Positions 46,300 through 58,480 of a stretch of 64,000 bases of DNA are shown here, piece by piece. Numbering within the stretch: the first letter of the stretch is position 1; the number at the start of each line of letters is the position of its first letter. The stretch is from Siphonodentalium dalli. Lineage: Eukaryota; Mollusca; Scaphopoda; Gadilida; Siphonodentaliidae. Below the pieces are notes generated by a model. The model saw nothing but the letters and a program-made list of their open reading frames with translations. It had not been told where the DNA came from and ran no database searches. Made by a program: the position numbers and the translations under genes. The stretch spans positions 8,533,314 to 8,597,313 of the forward strand of contig CP136068.1 in the NCBI GenBank assembly GCA_032622095.1. The letters run 5' to 3'.

Positions 46300-46900
46300 C
46301 GGTTCGCCAAAGAACATTTGTCCATTTCATGTATTAAAGCTGCCAATATGGACAACATGGACAGAGCCTTTGTTGTCAGTATTTGACTTAATACGAGAAG
46401 TTACCGTACTGCTTGATAATTTTGAAGGGAACCTTCTATGAGCAGGCCAGTTTCGTGGTGGTCCCTTCTTGAATTTTGAGAAAAAATACAAAGACAGAAT
46501 TGTTTGATGTTAAGGGTTTATAGGACACCCTTAATGCATACAACTTCTTCTGTCTGCTCTCGTACAAGTTTGTGAGCTCTGTTCAGCTTAGATATGTCCA
46601 ACGTTGATGCGACAAATATGCATTTCGCATTTGTAACCGGGTTACATGTGCTCCAAGTCAGACGTGTTTTTGACACATTTGCTTACCGTACGAATATCAA
46701 CTCGATTTATTATTTGATCTAGAGTTTCAATTCCACGATCCCCGTGTTGTTAGTAGTAGAAGAATCACAATTTTTCAAACGCTTTTCAGAAATCGTCAAT
46801 CCCTCTAACACAATATTAGATAAAACTTCCCGCCAAACTATCTCGCTGACATCAATATATACTTTCAACAATTATGACCCCCGACTTTTTCTGTTGCTCT
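46300..46900 (-). pseudogene. Decayed coding region, possibly LTR-retroelement pol
   Basis: Overlapping minus-strand frames, each broken, give protein-like strings in order: SEIVWREVLSNIVLEGLTIS, RGIETLDQIINRVDIRTVSK, NAKCIFVASTLDISKLNRAH with KLVREQTEEV, a KKGPPRNWPAHRRFPSKL segment and SNTDNKGSVHVVHIGSF. The DISKLNRAHKLVR and TDNKGS strings loosely recall copia-type pol near the RNase H region. The match is from memory and weak. No LTRs, integrase or RT box was found. Confidence 0.3.
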
Positions 46901-47759
46901 AGGAATATGTCAAGTAGTAGACAGATATAATTAATTAACTTTTTCAAGCAACTCATTGTGTTATAATATCTAATAATGTATACGTTTATCGAACTTCTTA
47001 ATTGAATTGTCAATTGCGTCGGAAGTTATACATATATACCTATATTAGAAAGTGTTTTGATCTATTATAGAAAGTTGTGATGCCCATATAAATGTGGTAT
47101 TATACATATCGTAGAGTACACACAAGTATATGTTATTAGTGTAGTAGGCTATTGACGATCTAGCTAATACATTTCGCCATATTTTACAGAACGTCAGGGG
47201 GTACTCTGGAAATCATTTGGCCTCAACTGCATGCAAGCGACTATTCACTATTCACTGAATAATCAAAGCGAGTTCCGAGTCATCACGCTGATTTTAATTA
47301 GCATAGCTAGACTATGTTCAATGTTTGTTGACAACATCTCGTAATGTGAACAATGACAATCTTTGTCGCAATGGAATAACCTGCAAGTTGTCCATGTAAA
47401 TTGTCCGATAAATTGCTATTTATATGTAGAATACTCGGTCCTAATGTTTATATGAAATAACTATTTTATACATATCAATAGACGAAAATATTGGATATTT
47501 AGTTATATCTCAAAAACAGCTGGCATCTGCGACACGCTGTTTCTGACACTGGGAGTAATATGAGCGATATCCGACTATATACCAACATCGGTATACAATC
47601 ATGTGTGTGTAAATTCAGAGGGAAAATAGGAATATTCTCGTCCATGTTTAATGCAGCCCTTGATGGGTCAATATCATAAATTAGTCAACAATCTGAAACG
47701 TATTTTAACACGGGGACGATCAAATAATAAATCGAGTTTATTATTGATATTCGCAGATA
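46901..47759. other. Intronic AT-rich DNA, nothing recognised
   Basis: No motif, repeat or exon was recognised. Confidence 0.4.
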
Positions 47760-48565
47760 ACGCTCATGTTCTTTTAGCCAATATCGGCATGAAATGAATC
47801 ATTTACACCGGCGTTGGGTGACACAGCAAGTAATTGTTCGCAATTAATGCAATCTACTACCAAAAGACAGCATATGTTATACTGTCCGCATGGGTCCGCC
47901 AGGTTACCCAGGATATCTCGTGCTTTTCTGGCCCATGTCGTCATTTAAGGGACACATTAACCCGGATGTGAACGAGATGACGAGTTTGCGTTTAGTAAGT
48001 GTATCGCTACCACTGGTCATCGGTATATATATAGTTTGATCCGGTCTATGTGTGTGCCCGGGATCTCCCTGGTTCTGTTAGCCAATATCGGTATTTAAAG
48101 TGTTAATATAACCGGCGGTGGATTAATTGTAATTGCTTACAACCTATGTTGTGTGTGTAACCTACTACCATAATGCATCATATACGGTCCGCGGAGCCAT
48201 TGGGCCGCCCGGGCCTGTCCGGGCTTCCATTGGCTCGCCCGTGCTCTTCTGTCCATATCGTCATTTAAGGGGCTAATGAACCCGGCCGTGAACCAGACGG
48301 CGAGTAAATATTCGCAGCTTACGTGTAATAGGTGTCTGTCTACAATTAGTCATTGATATATAGTGTGATCGGGTCTCTGTGTCTGCCCGAGCTCTCCCGG
48401 GTTATTTTAGCCAATATCGGCATTTAAAGGGTTAATTAACCCGCCGGTGGATGACACAGCAAGTCGGTTTTCAAAATGTATTCTTAGTGTGTATCCTACT
48501 ACCATAAGGCATCATATTGTACTGCCCACGGGCCCATGGGGATGCCTTTGTCTGCCCGCGTTTGC
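47760..48565. repeat. About 300-330-bp tandem repeat, ~2.6 units
   Basis: The phrase TTAGCCAATATCGGCAT recurs at about 47776, 48079 and 48409. Each is followed by AACC(C)GGCG, CTACTACCA, GCATCATAT..CTGCCC, then CGTGCTTTTCTG(T/G)CC, ATTTAAGG and AACCCGG. GC content is higher than the surroundings. No known family was recognised. Confidence 0.88.
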
Positions 48566-48599
48566 CCGAGCAGTAATTAGTCACACCGACTTGTCACAC

Positions 48600-49120
48600 C
48601 GACTAAAAATGTACATATTTCCACTATCTTTGTTAACAAAGTTACATTCGGAAGTCGTCAAGACAATCGAATGTGTTTTTTCTGTCACACAGACACATTT
48701 GCTAACTAGAGAATACCTCCAACTATAACAATAACACTATTTCCACTATGCTTGTGAAAAATGGTTACAAAGTTACATTTGAAAGTTATATAAAACATTT
48801 GACATGTTTTTTGTCACAAAGTTACATTCGCTTACCAGAGTAAATCTTTGACAAGACATTTCACATTTTTTAGAAGAATTCCAAATGTAACTTTGTAACT
48901 CTTTTTTACTTTACAATGATAGTGGGAATATTTTCATTTTCATTTTCTAGTCGGAGTTATTATTTATTAAGCAAATGTAACTTTGTGACAAAACACCACA
49001 GCAGTTTAAAAACTTCCAAATGTAATTGTGTAACCCTTTTTTAAAGGATAGTGGAAGTATTTAATGTTTCGGTAAGTAAATATATCTTTGTGACAAAAAA
49101 ACAGTTCAGATTTGTTAAAC
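48600..49120. repeat. Inverted and direct repeats of TTACAAAGTTACATTTG
   Basis: The left half has ATTTCCACTAT and several (GT)CACAAAGTTACATTYG units. The right half has the complements (CAAATGTAACTTTGTGAC, ATAGTGG(G/A)A). It is another element with inverted ends built of short repeated motifs, more decayed than those at 35 and 41 kb. Confidence 0.65.
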
Positions 49121-49489
49121 GACTTTAACTCCAAAATGTAAAAAATGCGACGAATCTGTAGCCGAGTTACTGGAGTTAACACACGATCAACCGAGTAACC
49201 GGTTGTTTCTATATTGAAAATTTCGCATGATATGTTAGAAATAGAACAAATACACGTCCCAAAACCATTTGGGTCTCAAAATATTACAAGAGCTCAGTAA
49301 GACCAACTGTGACGTCATCCATTTTGTGCCCCATACAAATTACTTTGATAACATATATTCGTGACAGTCAAGTCGTCAAGAATCCAGCATATGTTGTCCC
49401 TAATCATTGTATACATGAACAATAGAGCTTTGCGAATAAAATTTTCGGATGGTTGCCGTGGAAAGAAATACAATTTTTAATTATCGGGC

Positions 49490-50130
49490 AGCCATCTTGG
49501 TAGCCATATTGAATTCAGTGCCGTCGAATTCAATCCGCTAATTGGAATAACCAACGGTATGTGTGAGTAAATTGGAATGACTCGGAATGACAAGGTGTAA
49601 ACAAGCTCTCAGTGGTAAATAAACGCTTGTTATTTATGGGAATATTACTTTTGAGAATTTTCGATAATTTGATATATGTATACATGTGATTGCCATTGCA
49701 ACTAGAGGCAATTTCTTGGCACTCTTGGCACTCTTATGAATTTGTATTACTTTGATCTCTGGTACATATGTGTGGAATATGATGCTTTTATCATAACATG
49801 CACAATTTCTCCAACATATATATGCACTAGGACGCTGTACTATAATGATTATTTAAGGTGAATATCGATCTAATTTCAATGGACATATATATGTAGGCTT
49901 ACTCGGCGGCCATTTTGAAAATGCAGATGGCCGCTAGGGAGCGACGGTGTGCTGAATGTTAAGCGAAAATGTTCAGGTCCATTCAAACTCATGCAGTGAT
50001 GCATTTTCAATAATTGATCATTATTCTTTATACCATGTATATATGTGTGCTTTCAATCAAATGAAAACTAGTTGAACATATTTTTGGCAGTCATTTTGAA
50101 AAAAAATCCAAGATGGCCGCCGGGGGGGGG
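49490..50130. repeat. Dispersed GCCGCCATTTTGA / CAAGATGGCCGCC repeat family
   Basis: The complementary phrases GGCGGCCATTTTGAAAATGC (49908), GTCATTTTGAAAAAAAATCC + AAGATGGCCGCC (50090-50120) and GCAGCCATCTTGG (49488) recur with shared AAACTCATG flanks, about 190 bp apart. The array is decayed and ends with a long G run (50121-50135). Confidence 0.55.
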
Positions 50131-50759
50131 GGGGGGCTATGTACAAAAAATGGCAACATGGATTTTCAAACTCATGGTTGTCAACCCACTCCAAAAATAT
50201 ATAGATTTCCTAATCCCCACGAAGAAAACTGCACTGAATGAATACATATGGAACCTAAGTGAATTGGTGATATACTTGAACTGAATGTTGTTATTGTTTT
50301 ACTGAATAAAGTAAAACAAATAACAAGGTATATCTTTATTACCGATACGGGATATATAGTTTTGGCTATCAGTTGGCATGCTTGAAAAGAATGCCATTTT
50401 TTTGTTCCATTCCATACATAGTAGAGCGAGTATCCTGCCACAAAAATCAACAAGAGAAACGTATTGAATTTATTTTTATTATTTATTAATAAAACAATAT
50501 CAAGTGTAAGGTCGCGCGATTTTTTTGTGAAGGGCTGGTCAATCATCAAAGAATCTTAAATGTTATGATTTTCTCGTTTGTTTTTGTGTTGGCCTTACTC
50601 TTACTAATATAGAGGCCACACTCTAGTGTAATGGGGCGAGGATGTCTTCCAAAACAACATAAGTCTTACAATGCATTCAGTGGCATCCTCTCCATGGTCC
50701 GTGTGACTGACAAATATTATGTTGATGCGGCCTGTACGGACAGATAACCACGTCACAGC

Positions 50760-50962
50760 TAGCGTGCGGACGCGATAATATTGGTCCGAAACACCGCAAT
50801 AATGTTGTCTCTTCAATTGTTTCACGGGCTTTACATGTCATACAACAAATTATTCTGCATAATAGCTAGCTAAAGTTCGGAAGTAATTGTATTGGTTCAA
50901 AACACCGAAATAAAGATGTTGGTTCTCGTTTTACGGACTCGCTTACATGTTATATAACGGCT
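50760..50962. repeat. About 115-bp diverged tandem duplication
   Basis: Two copies share ATTGGT(C/T)(C/A)AAAACACCG(C/A)AATAA, TGTTG and TTACATGT(C/T)ATA. The minus-strand 73-codon frame 50825-50604 overlaps the first copy and is probably non-coding. Confidence 0.65.
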
Positions 50963-51189
50963 TTTTGTACTCACAACATAGCGGTTGCATAATTTGTGTA
51001 CGGATAATTGAAAACAACCGATACATCTTTAAGGCTTATGTCAGATTGTCGGAGTACATTAGTTTGCATATCGGATGTTCGTCTATTCGTCGATCCATAA
51101 ATACCCTACACAATTGCGTATTCAAATTATTTTAGGATAACTTAAGCCATGTGCATTTTGAGCTGAATAATGGTCTGACTAGCACTTAC

Positions 51190-51442
51190 CCATGTCGAAT
51201 TCTCCATTCTGGTTTGATTGCAGATAGCACGCGGTCTCATTGAAGGTGAATGACATACATCCCAATGTACTAAGACAATATGAGCTACACTCTATTTTTG
51301 ATCTTGGCCATGTTGACGCCGCGATGATTTTGGTTGCTTTCCCATCTTCATTTCTTTTGAATGTCGCCTGGACCAGATTAGCTGATCCGGATGCCGATTC
51401 AGGGGTAAGCCACCACAACAGTATAAATCCCCGAATATTCAT
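51190..51442 (-). CDS. Signal peptide + PAN/Apple domain, first exon of the PAN-CTLD gene
   Basis: From the ATG at 51442 it encodes a leader (MNIRGFILLWWLTPESASGS) and a PAN/Apple module: RSKIECSSYCLSTLGCMSF, then FNETACYLQSNQNGEFDMG. Cysteines follow C-x3-C-x5-C-x8-C. The donor G|GTAAGT at 51189 leaves phase 1, matching the CTLD exon at 44247. A GTG-led extension to 51457 is not a likely start, because the paralogue at 3657 has ATG at the same place. A TATA box lies about 60 bp upstream, and a four-codon upstream ATG frame (ATGTCTCTCTGA) sits in the leader. The product would be a small secreted lectin-like protein of about 225 residues with an N-terminal PAN and a C-terminal CTLD. It is paralogous to the exon at 3408-3657. 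Confidence 0.85.
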
Positions 51443-51500
51443 GTTGTGGGCCTGCACGTCAGTCAGAGAGACATGTTCGCCTGATCAACAATCTATGTTC

Positions 51501-51510
51501 ATATATAAGT
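51501..51510 (-). promoter_or_regulatory. TATA box of the PAN-CTLD gene
   Basis: ACTTATATAT on the minus strand, about 60 bp before the ATG, a spacing that leaves a ~30-nt leader. The upstream region (to about 51600) is alignable with 3690-3800 upstream of the paralogue, which supports a shared duplicated promoter. Confidence 0.5.
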
Positions 51511-51619
51511 TGCGAACTATTACTGGTATACCAATGTGTATGCTTTCGCGAACACCAATCCCACCGGCTCCAGATCTGACAAACACAAGGATGAGAACCT
51601 ATTGCGTGATATAGGTTTC

Positions 51620-53451
51620 CACGGACAGTAATCAATGTCTCCGCCTTCTCAGTGGGGGTGTGTCTCTAACAGTGGATGTTCTTTGACACATAACGCAGTG
51701 AATGGTCCATGAGGACCCGCGTGGGTGCTTTCCGGTTAATGTATGTATGTCGTCATTTGATGTTAACCATTTCAACGCTACCTGGGAGGTTAACAATGTG
51801 TCACTCCCAGCCTTGAATTTAAAATGAATGCCGCCGCTATGGCCAATATGTCTACCACTGTGGATATGTTATACAGACAGGAAGAAAGTTGGAACGTAAT
51901 GTGACATGCGCTTAATATGGCATACAGCCAGAAATCAGCAACTGATGATGATATTATCCAAACATTTTGGCATCTGTTTAACTTCCAAATATTTATAAAT
52001 TCTACTTTTGGCATAAAATAAAATCTTGTTTTTGTGAAACTATTTTTAAATTTCCATTTAACCACTTCAAGATCCAGCTTCCACCTCAAAATCCATGTCT
52101 TTAGAACGGGGAGCAACATATCTGCGAGAAATTGGGATCGTGGTCATCATATTTAGCCCCGAATCTTCTTTAATATACCTTGCAAACATCCACCCATTTC
52201 CATACATTCATGTACCACCTTTATTATATGGGGAAATTATATGACGGACCGGTTCTAAGCCATTATTTCTTTCACTATACTTATGTTGACAAACGAAAAG
52301 GCCGTATGGTCTGTCAGCCAGTGCTCCACTCTGACTTGTTATTGCCATTCCGGAGGGCTAGGTGTGATTTTCGTTGACCCGGACAGATGTGTCACCTTAT
52401 CAGATGACCACTTACCTATATTCGTTAACATATCAAACACCCCTGTAGATATCTTATGCATACAACAGGGATTTTTGTAGAATCCCCCGACCCATTGCTT
52501 TCGTTCCACCTGCGCATTATATTGGAATTGGTGCAGCACCAAAGTTTGTGTATTATTTTAATAGTTTTTATTCAAGTAAAAAAACATATATATATCCATT
52601 TTATAAAAGACAGCCTACAGTAGAGACTTGGGATGGAATCACGTTTTAGAGAACGTCCGTACGAGATTAAATGTAACCTAATGTCGAAAACGTAATCCAC
52701 ATAAACCAGTCATATATTTTCCGGTGGTTATGCAAAGCTTGTGTGAGGCATGGTTTCCAAGAACGTTTAACAGTTTGGTAGGAAAAAGCGGGATTAAAAT
52801 GGCCCATCTGTTTTTAAAGCTAATTTCCTTCACTGTGCCAAAACTGTTGACAAAGATAAGTTCTGTGTTTGTGTAACTCCTTATGCGTTCTGTCAACTCT
52901 GTAATTTTGGGTGAGTATTAGTAAATTTGCATTCATATCTCTCTCTCTTAAAGAGTAGGATGCATATCAAAGTTATCCGATACAATATAAAAGTTAAGTG
53001 CCAAGGGTGTGCCACCGGTCCTGCCCGTGGACGCTCTAACATTATCCATGTGGTGTATAACACACGGATAAGAACATGGGATCTGAAAGAGACACACACT
53101 ACTTTTTCAATCAAATATATGTGTAACTGAATATTACACAATGTAACCATCGTATATAAGTTGTGATGGTTTCCACCCTACTAGGACGATATATCCCATC
53201 CGTAATCGTAATATTGGTTTTGCGAAAGGTCTCTACTACATGCAATAACCGTCAACGACCACTTTACAATAAGCTCTTTATTAATAACCTAAACGTTATT
53301 CAGTTTTGTCGTTCCTTTCAAACTGATGGAACTATCGTGTGTGTATCTAGATCGGCTTTGGTCATGAGCAATAGTGGTCCATTTATCGAATGACCCACAC
53401 GAGTTGGTAATGGGGGTGGTGCCCTATGACACTAGAGTCCACGACAAGCTG
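51620..53451. other. AT-rich DNA, nothing firm
   Basis: Short frames only. The overlapping frames at 52180-52542 have no recognisable domain. Confidence 0.35.
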
Positions 53452-53799
53452 TTAACCCTTTACCAAACAGAACGGCCCTGTGCCAATGCATTATCTTATA
53501 TATGCGAGTCGACCATAGGTCGCCTCGCATATATAAGATAATGCATTGGCTTAACATATTAAAAATGATAAAATTGTCAAAGATTTGAAAGAATGTAGAA
53601 AAATATTATAAAAATTGTTAAAAAATGTAAGAAAAAATTATAAAATTGTTAAAGAATGTAAGAAAAAATGGTAAAAAGTGTTAAAAAAATATTTTTTTTA
53701 GGCCAATGCATTCTCTTATATATGCGAGGCGACCTATGGTCGACTCGCATATATAAGAGAATGCATTGGCACAGGGCATAACTGTAACCATCACAATGT
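53452..53799 (-). mobile_element. piggyBac-like MITE, copy 4 (truncated)
   Basis: The left end has TTAA + CCCTTTACCAAACA (one change in the terminal repeat) and both hairpins are present, with a linker longer than in the others (an extra GTTAAAGAATGTAAG-type repeat). The right end shows the one-sided subterminal block (GGGCATAACTGTAACCATCA) but stops at CACAATGT, so the distal inverted repeat and TTAA are missing. Orientation is opposite to copy 1. Confidence 0.9.
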
Positions 53800-56592
53800 C
53801 ATCTTGCAAACGACCATGTTTGTCCGCCGGAATACTGCAAAAGCTAATGACAGGCGGCACACACTGCTGTAAAGGCATTATCGGAGCGGTGATCAAGTTG
53901 AAATAAAATAAGCAAGAAAGCCACACGTCCTCCCGTTATTAAATATCGCGTGTTCTTGTATTTTTTGCCAGCTTAATTGAAGGTTGACAATGAATACATC
54001 CTAGATACTTGATATTCATCCAAGACCTAATTCAACAAATTGCCTTTCCGGTAAACTACGCAAAATATTTTAGTTATTGTTATGAGCAATGATCCGGTTT
54101 GGTATCCATCAAATTCAACATGTCTGTAACACACCCTTGATACTTTTTCCACATGTGATGATATGAGCTCACATGGAGATGAACGCTCACATATGCCATC
54201 AGTAAACCGTCATAGCGATATCTACACTGTCAAAATATACTGTCGGTGTCGGACCGTCGTAATCCGACGGCCCCATACCGTCTCATCACTTGTTCGCTGA
54301 ACCACCGTTGTTTTATACGCCCTGAAAATAGTCTAAGTTAAAAATAATTCGTTATTCAATGTTCATGCCATCAAAATTCAATAGTATATTTATCGGTGAC
54401 CAAATTATATATGGCAGTGACTACATACAGTATGACCGAATCTGACTCTGCTGATATTTGGTAAATATTACTAATTGTTTAATTGTTGTTTAAGATTCAG
54501 TATTATGTGCAATGCCGGTCCGTTTTATCTTGGGTCCTTAATTAAATTACGTCGCGGTAACTTTATCACTATCGAATTTTCTTTTGTCATTTCGTTTCAT
54601 TCTTTTGTCAATGCTGTTTGTTTTTGTTTTGGAAAATGCGACCGGTACAGTTGTGAACTCATGCGAGACAGTCTGACTTCGATTCCTTTGTGAACCGGGG
54701 AAGTTCTAAATGTGCGAAAACCGGCTTAATCATTGATATTTTCACTATATTGTGACAACTGGGTTGTCTTCGAGATGCTTCTTCGAGCTGTCGGCTATGA
54801 CTTGTCCTCATTCGTCTCAGTGTTCATGTTGAAATGGACAGTGCTGTTACTATCAAAACACTGACACATTTACTGACACAAACGGATATAGGTACAATTA
54901 ACAAGCGCTTCGATGTCAACCACTGGTGACAATAATATCAGCAACAACAACGTAGCAGATATTAGCGTGTAGACAGTGTTGTTTTTAACTGTAACTGTTC
55001 AATCCAGTTGACACTGTTCTGATTGTTTGAAAGCACACGCATGTACATTTACACGAGAGGATATACTGTACGCACCAGCGTAATTTACAAGAGCTTCATT
55101 GTCAACAACAATAACACCGTAAACAATTTACTGACGCCGCGCATGACGGATGATCATATATCTACAATTCCAACTTACAAGTACAACTATTACAATTACA
55201 CAGACCGATTCATCCCGTGTTAATCAATTTTCATTTAAACGTGTGGGTATGAGACATTGTCGTCATTCGCCATCTTATCGCCAGGTTAATACGACAATTT
55301 ACGGACCTGGTGTGCACTATTGGTTGGGTGATCTTGTCAGACTATACTTGGCTCACTCACTGTCACTGATATGGATACCAAGTGTCATTTTACCAGTATA
55401 CACAGTTTGATGCATCATGCTGTCAAAATTCATCGAAAAATGTGCGACTATAGGAGAACATTGTCGCCATGTCATCGTGCACAGTTATTACGGGATATGC
55501 GGTTGTCTTGAAGGTATCAATCCCAACTAGCTGTTATTGATACATTGTCGTGATGCAATGATTCACCTGTTAAAACGAAAACTGTGTTTACAAGTGACTG
55601 GACAATTTCACTCCTTACATGTTACCGAACAGTATGCCGTTAAGATGTTTACTTTTATATGTACATCAGTTTGAGTTTTAACTGTGATACATGTAGTTTT
55701 GTTATTTTATGCCGATTCATGTTTTAGAAAGGTCGAAATTAGTATTACTCGTAACTGAATAGTGATGGGTTAGATTTCAGCTAGTATTAGTATCGTGTTT
55801 TAAATAACATCCATATTTATACAGTAGTCAGTGAAAGGTGAACACATCACGCGTGCGCAGCCTTTTGTTATATTAAATTCCACGAGGCAGATAACAAGTT
55901 TGATCCTCTGCAAACTACAAAGTTTCAGAAGTATTGTCTATCACTTGAGGATTTACGTGTCATCAAAACTATGATCGTAATAGAAGAACTAAGATGTATT
56001 TTTCAGTTACGAATAATACTAGTTTCGACCATTCTGAAACACATGGACCGTAATGCCTACCGGGAAATCATACTGTTACCATGGGACGTTGGCTAATTCT
56101 ATGGTAAATTAGCAAATGAAGAGCAACAAATTGGTGTTGACCCGTGAAAAATACCATTGGTCTGACGATTATTAGTTACGGTTTTGATATTTAATAAATA
56201 GTGTTGAACCGTTAAAAATACAACGCTATGAGTTACTGGTGACAGTATGCCAGTAACTTAAACGGTTTTGTACCGTGGAACATGCTACAACCCCACCGTA
56301 TGTGTAACGGTCCAAGGTTGGCAGCGGTGTTGCGCTGTATGACACCATTAAAGCGACGGGCATTTTTCTAACAGTGTATACCACCGGGGTGGCAGGAAGT
56401 CAACATGGCAGGGCTATTTTATCCCCGGTCAATATACGAGATACCTGTATTTATTCATACACACTTAGAAATAACAAGCCATATAGGTACTAAGGTAGTG
56501 CCAATATGTCTGTTAGTACCAGACCAACGGGTACCGAGAAGAATTTGGTTCTAAATATTGATATAGTACCACGTATGTTGGTATTATCCACT
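53800..56592. other. AT-rich DNA with a decayed dispersed repeat
   Basis: Related blocks containing GTCAACCACTGGTGAC, TTTTCATCGAAACGTG and GAGAACATTGTCGCCATG occur near 54910, 55140-55300, 55430-55500 and again at 57235-57440 in variable order. The frame 55150-55410 falls in one copy. No gene was recognised. Confidence 0.45.
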
Positions 56593-56740
56593 CTCGGAAC
56601 CCAAATGTTAGCCACGTGATGGCATCACGTGATAATTAATTTGGCACTAGCGCGATCTCGGTACCCAAGTGTTACCCACGTGATGGCATCACGTGATATA
56701 ATTCTTTTGGTACTAGCCGATCTCGATAAAATGGCGGCGT
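56593..56740 (+). promoter_or_regulatory. Duplicated palindromic E-box pair next to a YY1-like ATGGCGGC
   Basis: A unit of about 64 bp (CTCGG(A/T)ACCCAA...) is present twice. Each copy contains CACGTGATGGCATCACGTGA, two CACGTG E-boxes in mirror arrangement, so there are four E-boxes in about 80 bp. The second copy is followed within 30 bp by AAAATGGCGGCG, which resembles the YY1 promoter element and would also open a short frame (MAAFITSS then stop). No downstream exon was identified, so promoter function is inference; the block might belong to a GGTACT-rich repeat. Confidence 0.35.
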
Positions 56741-57059
56741 TCATCACTTCAAGTTGAGACGATTGAGATTTTTCACAGTATATAAACATGGACGAAGAGA
56801 CAAACAAACCTCAGACTTAGACATTTTATGTTGGTATCGGAGTCGGCTTACACGCCTTAGTATCATGCCAGTGTCTAGGTACGTTGTACGCTCGCTGGGT
56901 GGATTTAAGATTAGGGAAGTAACTTCTCTGAAATTCATCAACATATTTTGTGTGTGTGAAATTGGACCTAACTGGCTTCTCAATAACCTGGAATATTGTC
57001 AGCACTCTGTGGATTATGGTTGTACATGGACGGGACAAGATGATATATAACCTCCGAAA

Positions 57060-58480
57060 AAATAACGGGCGTTTACATTATTGAAAGAGCAAATTTTCGA
57101 TGAACCGAACCAGACCGAATTGAAAAGTCATTGAGTGCAGCGGTGTTACATGCACAACACAAAAGTATTGTGAATTACAAAAGACAGATACTTAAGTTTC
57201 ACAACATTATAAACCTGAATTAACTCACAAGCGTCAACCACTGGTGACTATGATTACGAGACATCCGATTCTGTAGAAATTAGTCAGAGTCATGACGTCA
57301 CAGTTCAACAAGTTTGATGGGTATAACGTACAAGTACCTGTGCAAAGGACGACAGATAATATTCTTCAATTTTCATCGAAACGTGATTTGAGAACCATGT
57401 CGCCATGACATATGTCGCCCAGTTACGGAGTCTGCTATTCTTTCGATCGAAACGCCTGTGATGCTGTGATACTGTTCAGATATATTTATGGAATGGTGGA
57501 TAATCTCGGAGATGTGGATCCAATTCTGGTCTCCACGTTATAACTGAATCAATCGCAATCGCAAGCTTTTAGTAACGTACTACCGCTATGCTCTAATTGA
57601 TCACCACCCCCCCCCCCCCACTTTAACAAGGTTGTAGGGCATTAATGACATCGGTTATACCATACCGCCGTTCAACCATGGTCAAGTGGTTGATATGTGG
57701 CAACCGCAGATACTCTTACAGTATAATATTTTGCGACCACTGTACTTCGCACTAATTTATCACATGGACACCTTGTAAACACCCAGTCCACCTTTTCATC
57801 AGCGCCATGCACCATATTAACTATACACAAAACAATATCTCAATTAATAATTTGTTTATGATTGAATTAACATTCAAAGTTGGTCACTGACCATCATTCG
57901 CAACTACTCGTAATATCGGTGGCCAATGTCGTTAAGGGGGAGTGGTCAATTAGAGCTTAGCTGTATACATACATGAACATGTAGACCATTCCAATGTCCA
58001 GATGCTTCATGTTCTTATCAAAACATGTCTGGCTACATGTGTGGTTATCATTCTGAGCGATTCGGCCATTTCCGCTTTCTAGGAAATAACCTCATCCATA
58101 CACTGTAACTGGAAACCATATTAGCGAAATTCTACATTATATGGCTCTGGTGATCAGGCAATGCCAAGTGTTGACTTATTGACGCATAGATGCGAATGGA
58201 GAATAATTTATTAGCTATGGCTTTACCAAACTTTATCATATATTAAATACATTAAACTCTCTTTGTGTTACATGTATCTTAGTATTTGTTCATTTACTCA
58301 TACAGCGCATTGGAAGTGTACGATAAACAAAACACTGAACACCGTCGCAATTTTTTTTGGAGAGTGATAATAATTCTGGTAACCCATTCAACATCTCCTT
58401 GTAGCGAGGACTAGTGAGCGCTATAGCGGTATTTTTCAAACAACCGTTAATTAACCAAAGTTACCGTAATGGTCTCCCCA
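57060..58480. other. AT-rich DNA, nothing firm
   Basis: Contains one block of the dispersed repeat noted at 53.8-56.6 kb and a C-run at 57608. No exon was recognised. Confidence 0.4.

Noticed and set aside
50604-50825. 73-codon minus-strand coding region
   Set aside because: It overlaps a ~115-bp diverged tandem duplication whose second copy does not preserve the frame.
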